Part shown: piece by piece, positions 6,112-8,747 of the stretch
Position numbering within the stretch: position 1 is the stretch's first letter
Layout: the number at the start of each line of letters is the position of its first letter
From: UBA6183 sp041302975
GTDB taxonomy: Bacteria > Bacteroidota > Bacteroidia > UKL13-3
Assembly (NCBI GenBank): GCA_041302975.1
Contig: JBFYQC010000128.1
Coordinates: 1-8,747 of the forward strand
DNA length: 8,747 nt
Direction of reading: 5' to 3'
The notes under the pieces: generated by a model
What the model saw: only the letters and a program-made list of their open reading frames with translations
Databases searched by the model: none
Told to the model about the DNA's origin: nothing
Position numbers and translations under genes: made by a program

Positions 6112-7548
6112 ATGACTGATAAAACTGCTGAAAGTGTTTGGAATAACTGTTTGAAATTGATTCAAGACAATGTATCACCTCAAAGTTTCAAAACATGGTT
6201 TGACCCCATCAAATCGGTTAAACTAGACAATAAGATATTAACTATACAGGTTCCAAGTCAGTTTTTTTACGAATGGCTAGAAGAACATTATGTAACCCTT
6301 CTTAAAAAAACGCTAAAACAAGAGTTAGGCCCTGGTTCAAGGTTAGAATATAATATTATTGTTGAAAACAGCAGCAATAACGCTAACCCATATGTTGTTA
6401 ACCTACCGGGTAGTAATAATCATAAATCAGATACACAAAATGTTGGCATGCCGCTTAATTTAAGCAGCAACATAAAAAACCCATTCATTATACCAGGTTT
6501 AAAAAAGGTTAATATTGATAGTAACCTAAATCCATCATTAAACTTTGATACGTTTATTGAAGGTGATTGTAATCGTTTGGCACGTTCAGCAGGTTTTGCA
6601 GTTGCTAATAAACCAGGTGGTACTTCTTTTAATCCATTAATGATATTTAGTGAAACTGGCTTAGGGAAAACCCATTTGGTTCAAGCTATTGGTAACATGA
6701 TTAAGCAAAACACCAAGAATAAAATTGTTTTGTATGTACCGGTAGAAAAGTTTACTAACCAATATGTTGAGTCGGTGCGTAACAATAGCAGTCAAGACTT
6801 TTTAAACTTTTACCAAAATGTTGATGTATTAATTGTAGATGACGTTCAGTTTTTGGAGAACAAGCAAAAGACACAAGAAATCTTCTTCACTATATTTAAT
6901 CACCTACATCAACAAGGTAAACAGATTATATTAACCAGCGATCGTGCTCCTAAAGATTTAAAAGGTATGGACGAACGTTTGTTGTCTCGCTTTAAGTGGG
7001 GTTTATCTTGCGATTTGCAACAACCTGATTTTGAAACACGCTTGAGTATATTAGAAACCATGATGTATAATGATGGTATTACTTTAAGCCGTGATGTAGT
7101 TGAGTATGTTGCACACAATATTAACAACAACATACGCGAATTACGTGGTGCATTGGTTTCGCTTTTAGCGCAAGCATCATTAAACCGCAAAGAAGTTACG
7201 CTTGAGTTGGCTAAGCAAATATTGAAAAACTTCGTAAAAAATTCTTCTCGCGAAATATCAATCGAATTTATTCAGAAACTGGTGTGCGATTACTTTACCA
7301 TTCCAGTTGATTTGGTAAAATCAAAAACCCGTAAACGTGAAATTGTACAAGCCCGTCAAATCTCTATGTATTACGCTAAAGATTTAACTAAGGCATCATT
7401 AAAAACAATTGGCATGCACTTTGGTGGCCGCGATCACTCTACGGTTATACATGCTTGCCAAACTGTAAACGATTTAATTGAAACAGACAAAAAGTTTAAA
7501 TCTGATATAGAAGAAATAGGAAAACGTATTAAAATTAATTTGGTTTAA
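6112..7548 (+). CDS. dnaA: Chromosomal replication initiator protein DnaA
   Basis: AAA+ ATPase that binds DnaA boxes at oriC, melts the origin and loads the helicase. All four domains are present in 478 residues, a normal length. Domain I is at about 1-85 (VWNNCLKLIQDNVSPQSFKTWF), a variable Asn-rich linker at about 86-140, and the AAA+ domain at about 142-375. The AAA+ domain carries the P-loop (180-187), Walker B VLIVDD (239-244), sensor 1 ILTSDRAP (273-280), the arginine-finger segment DERLLSRF with R293, and sensor 2 NIREL with R342. The DNA-binding domain IV ends with the signature GGRDHSTVIHA (438-448) and a basic loop KSKTRKRE (403-410). One oddity is that the P-loop reads SETGLGKT, with Ser replacing the first glycine of GxxGxGKT. 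The gene is not next to dnaN, and it ends at a strong terminator, so it is probably monocistronic. Confidence 0.98.
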   Translation: MTDKTAESVWNNCLKLIQDNVSPQSFKTWFDPIKSVKLDNKILTIQVPSQFFYEWLEEHYVTLLKKTLKQELGPGSRLEYNIIVENSSNNANPYVVNLPGSNNHKSDTQNVGMPLNLSSNIKNPFIIPGLKKVNIDSNLNPSLNFDTFIEGDCNRLARSAGFAVANKPGGTSFNPLMIFSETGLGKTHLVQAIGNMIKQNTKNKIVLYVPVEKFTNQYVESVRNNSSQDFLNFYQNVDVLIVDDVQFLENKQKTQEIFFTIFNHLHQQGKQIILTSDRAPKDLKGMDERLLSRFKWGLSCDLQQPDFETRLSILETMMYNDGITLSRDVVEYVAHNINNNIRELRGALVSLLAQASLNRKEVTLELAKQILKNFVKNSSREISIEFIQKLVCDYFTIPVDLVKSKTRKREIVQARQISMYYAKDLTKASLKTIGMHFGGRDHSTVIHACQTVNDLIETDKKFKSDIEEIGKRIKINLV

Positions 7549-7569
7549 TCCTGTTTTTCAAAACACATT

Positions 7570-7602
7570 AAAGAGCTGCAAAAAAATGCAGCTCTTTTTT
7601 TT
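7570..7602 (+). terminator. Rho-independent terminator of dnaA
   Basis: A perfect 11-bp stem pairs 7570-7580 with 7587-7597 (core AGAGCTGCA / TGCAGCTCT), closing a 6-base all-A loop, and runs into a T-tract reaching 7602. It starts 21 bases after the dnaA stop codon and isolates dnaA from yicC. The A-run before and T-run after the stem could also let it act, less efficiently, on the other strand. Confidence 0.93.
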
Positions 7603-7666
7603 AGATAAAATTGGAGCAACTTAAAGGTAAACAATTAAGTGAAACATAAATGAACATGTGTCAATG

Positions 7667-7697
7667 TTTGTCGTTTCAAGTGATTATCTTACTTTTG
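7667..7697 (+). promoter_or_regulatory. Promoter of yicC-gmk (TTTG-N19-TACTTTTG)
   Basis: A full match to the Bacteroidota primary-sigma promoter: TTTG at 7667-7670, exactly 19 bases, then TACTTTTG at 7690-7697 (consensus TAnnTTTG). It lies between the dnaA terminator and the yicC ATG, with the -7 element 16 bases before that ATG. The mRNA leader would be about 10 bases, so initiation cannot rely on an upstream Shine-Dalgarno, in line with the phylum's habits. Confidence 0.8.
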
Positions 7698-7713
7698 CCC
7701 AAAGTTAAACACT

Positions 7714-8583
7714 ATGCTAAGATCAATGACCGGTTACGGTCAGGCTGAGGTAGACACCGAACGTTTTACCGTTAAAGCCGAATTCAAATCGTTAAACAAC
7801 AAATTTCTGGAGATAAACCTGCGTATGCCCAAAGTGTGGCAGAGCAAAGATCATGAGGTTCGGAAAGAACTAACCAAATTGGTTGAGCGTGGAAGTTGCC
7901 AGGTTAACATAAATGTGCAATTTAAACGTGCTGAAGATAAAGTAATGCCAGTTAACAAAGATGTTGCAGCTTACTACATCAAAGAACTTACACAAGTTTG
8001 TAACGAATCTGGTTTAAACCCTCAAATGTTAGCCTCTACCCTCTTACAAATGCCAAATTTGTTTCAACCGGTGGAAGACGAAAACAATGAAGATGACTTA
8101 AAAACCTTGTTACATGTGGTTAATTTAGCATTTACCGAGTTTGAAAAATTCAGACAAAAGGAAGGTGAAATGTTAGCTAACGAATTAATCAGAATGACAC
8201 AAGCCATCATGCATCTAGTTAAAGAAATAGAAGCTTTAGAGCCAGAGCGGATGCAGACCATAAGAGGTAGAATTGATTCAGAATTAGGCCAATTAAAAGA
8301 AGAAAACTTAGACAAAAACAGGTTTGAACAAGAATTAATTTATTACATTGAGAAACTAGATATTAGTGAAGAAAAAACACGCCTAATTCAGCATTGTTCA
8401 TACTTTCTAGAAACCATGAAAACCAAATCGGCCGGCAAGAAGCTTGGCTTTATTGCACAAGAAATGGGTCGTGAGATTAACACCATCGGAAGTAAGGCCA
8501 ATCATTTTAAAATTCAACAACGTGTAGTTGAAATGAAAGATGAGTTGGAAAAGATTAAAGAGCAAATTAACAATATAGTTTAG
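7714..8583 (+). CDS. yicC: YicC/YloC family endoribonuclease
   Basis: A 289-residue member of the YicC/YloC family, close to the usual length of about 290. The N-terminus MLRSMTGYGQAE is the family signature, followed by the conserved FKSLNNKFLEINLRMP block (24-39) of the YicC N-terminal domain. A helical middle region follows, and the C-terminal DUF1732 domain contains GKKLGFIAQEMGREINTIGSKAN (about 246-268). E. coli YicC and B. subtilis YloC are reported to be endoribonucleases, with roles in small-RNA and mRNA turnover; the targets here are unknown. It acts in the cytoplasm. The ATG at 7714 is fixed by the family N-terminus and sits just downstream of a strong promoter. gmk follows after 9 bases, the conserved yicC-gmk order seen in many bacteria, so the two are almost certainly co-transcribed. 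Confidence 0.95.
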   Translation: MLRSMTGYGQAEVDTERFTVKAEFKSLNNKFLEINLRMPKVWQSKDHEVRKELTKLVERGSCQVNINVQFKRAEDKVMPVNKDVAAYYIKELTQVCNESGLNPQMLASTLLQMPNLFQPVEDENNEDDLKTLLHVVNLAFTEFEKFRQKEGEMLANELIRMTQAIMHLVKEIEALEPERMQTIRGRIDSELGQLKEENLDKNRFEQELIYYIEKLDISEEKTRLIQHCSYFLETMKTKSAGKKLGFIAQEMGREINTIGSKANHFKIQQRVVEMKDELEKIKEQINNIV

Positions 8584-8592
8584 TGCTAAAGA

Positions 8593-8747
8593 ATGAATAG
8601 CGAAACACCAAATACAGCTTCTGAAGCTAAACTAAATAAGGTAGTTATTTTTTGTGCACCATCAGGTTCGGGTAAAACTACCATTGTTAAACATTTACTT
8701 TCTATTGATTCGAGACTTGCATTTTCTGTAAGCGCATGCACACGAAA
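8593..8747 (+). CDS. gmk: Guanylate kinase, partial (C-terminus cut by window edge)
   Basis: Cytoplasmic enzyme that phosphorylates GMP (and dGMP) to GDP with ATP, an essential step in GTP supply. The first 51 residues are visible. A 16-residue polar N-terminal extension precedes strand VVIFCAPSGSGKTT (17-30), which contains the P-loop APSGSGKT. The GMP-binding segment then begins with AFSVSACTR (43-51), the counterpart of the SVSxTTR motif in other guanylate kinases. The frame is open to the right edge, and about three quarters of a usual 190-210 residue protein is missing. The start at 8593 is 9 bases after the yicC stop; it is the only ATG before the P-loop in this frame. Its position after yicC supports the call. 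Confidence 0.94.
   Translation, partial: MNSETPNTASEAKLNKVVIFCAPSGSGKTTIVKHLLSIDSRLAFSVSACTR

Noticed and set aside
6909..7190. Minus-strand open frame of 93 codons
   Set aside because: Antisense to the dnaA AAA+ domain; no start context or recognisable features.
7651..7663. Partial dyad around ACATGT upstream of the yicC promoter
   Set aside because: Only six central bases pair perfectly; flanks do not match, so chance is the simpler explanation.

Overview
The window reads as an ordinary chromosomal segment of a member of the Bacteroidota. It is AT-rich, has no clear Shine-Dalgarno sequences, and has promoter-like sites of the TTTG-N19-TAnnTTTG type used by the primary sigma factor of this phylum. 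Its proteins (FtsK, DnaA, YicC, Gmk, a short-form acyl-CoA mutase) look Bacteroidota-like. I cannot place it below phylum level. I see no rRNA, tRNA, CRISPR array, insertion sequence, prophage or defence locus.

Layout. (1) Positions 1-1922, minus strand: the N-terminal 640 codons of an FtsK/SpoIIIE DNA translocase, cut by the left window edge just after its Walker A motif. (2) After a 167-base divergent intergenic region, four plus-strand genes lie close together (2090-5882; spacings +37, +8, -23). They encode a small membrane-anchored protein of unknown function, a stand-alone catalytic subunit of a methylmalonyl-CoA-type mutase, a lipoprotein that is only the C-terminal domain of a UshA-type 5'-nucleotidase, and a Tat-exported protein that is only the metallophosphatase domain of the same enzyme. 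(3) A 229-base AT-rich leader precedes dnaA (6112-7548), which ends at a strong intrinsic terminator. (4) A textbook promoter then drives yicC (7714-8583) and, 9 bases later, gmk (guanylate kinase), which runs off the right edge.

How the parts fit. ftsK (chromosome segregation at the septum) and dnaA (replication initiation) are housekeeping genes that flank a metabolic and periplasmic cluster. The two nucleotidase halves are encoded in reversed order, overlap by 23 bases, and carry different export signals, Sec/signal-peptidase-II for one and Tat for the other. They most likely form one periplasmic nucleotide hydrolase as a two-chain complex. The mutase lacks its cobalamin-binding domain and no small subunit is encoded here, so its partner must be elsewhere. 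yicC-gmk is a widely conserved pair linking an RNA-processing enzyme with GMP kinase.

No intergenic stretch exceeds 300 bases. I did not find a convincing new system. The points most worth a second look are the split nucleotidase, a substitution in the DnaA P-loop, and the membrane protein encoded next to the mutase.
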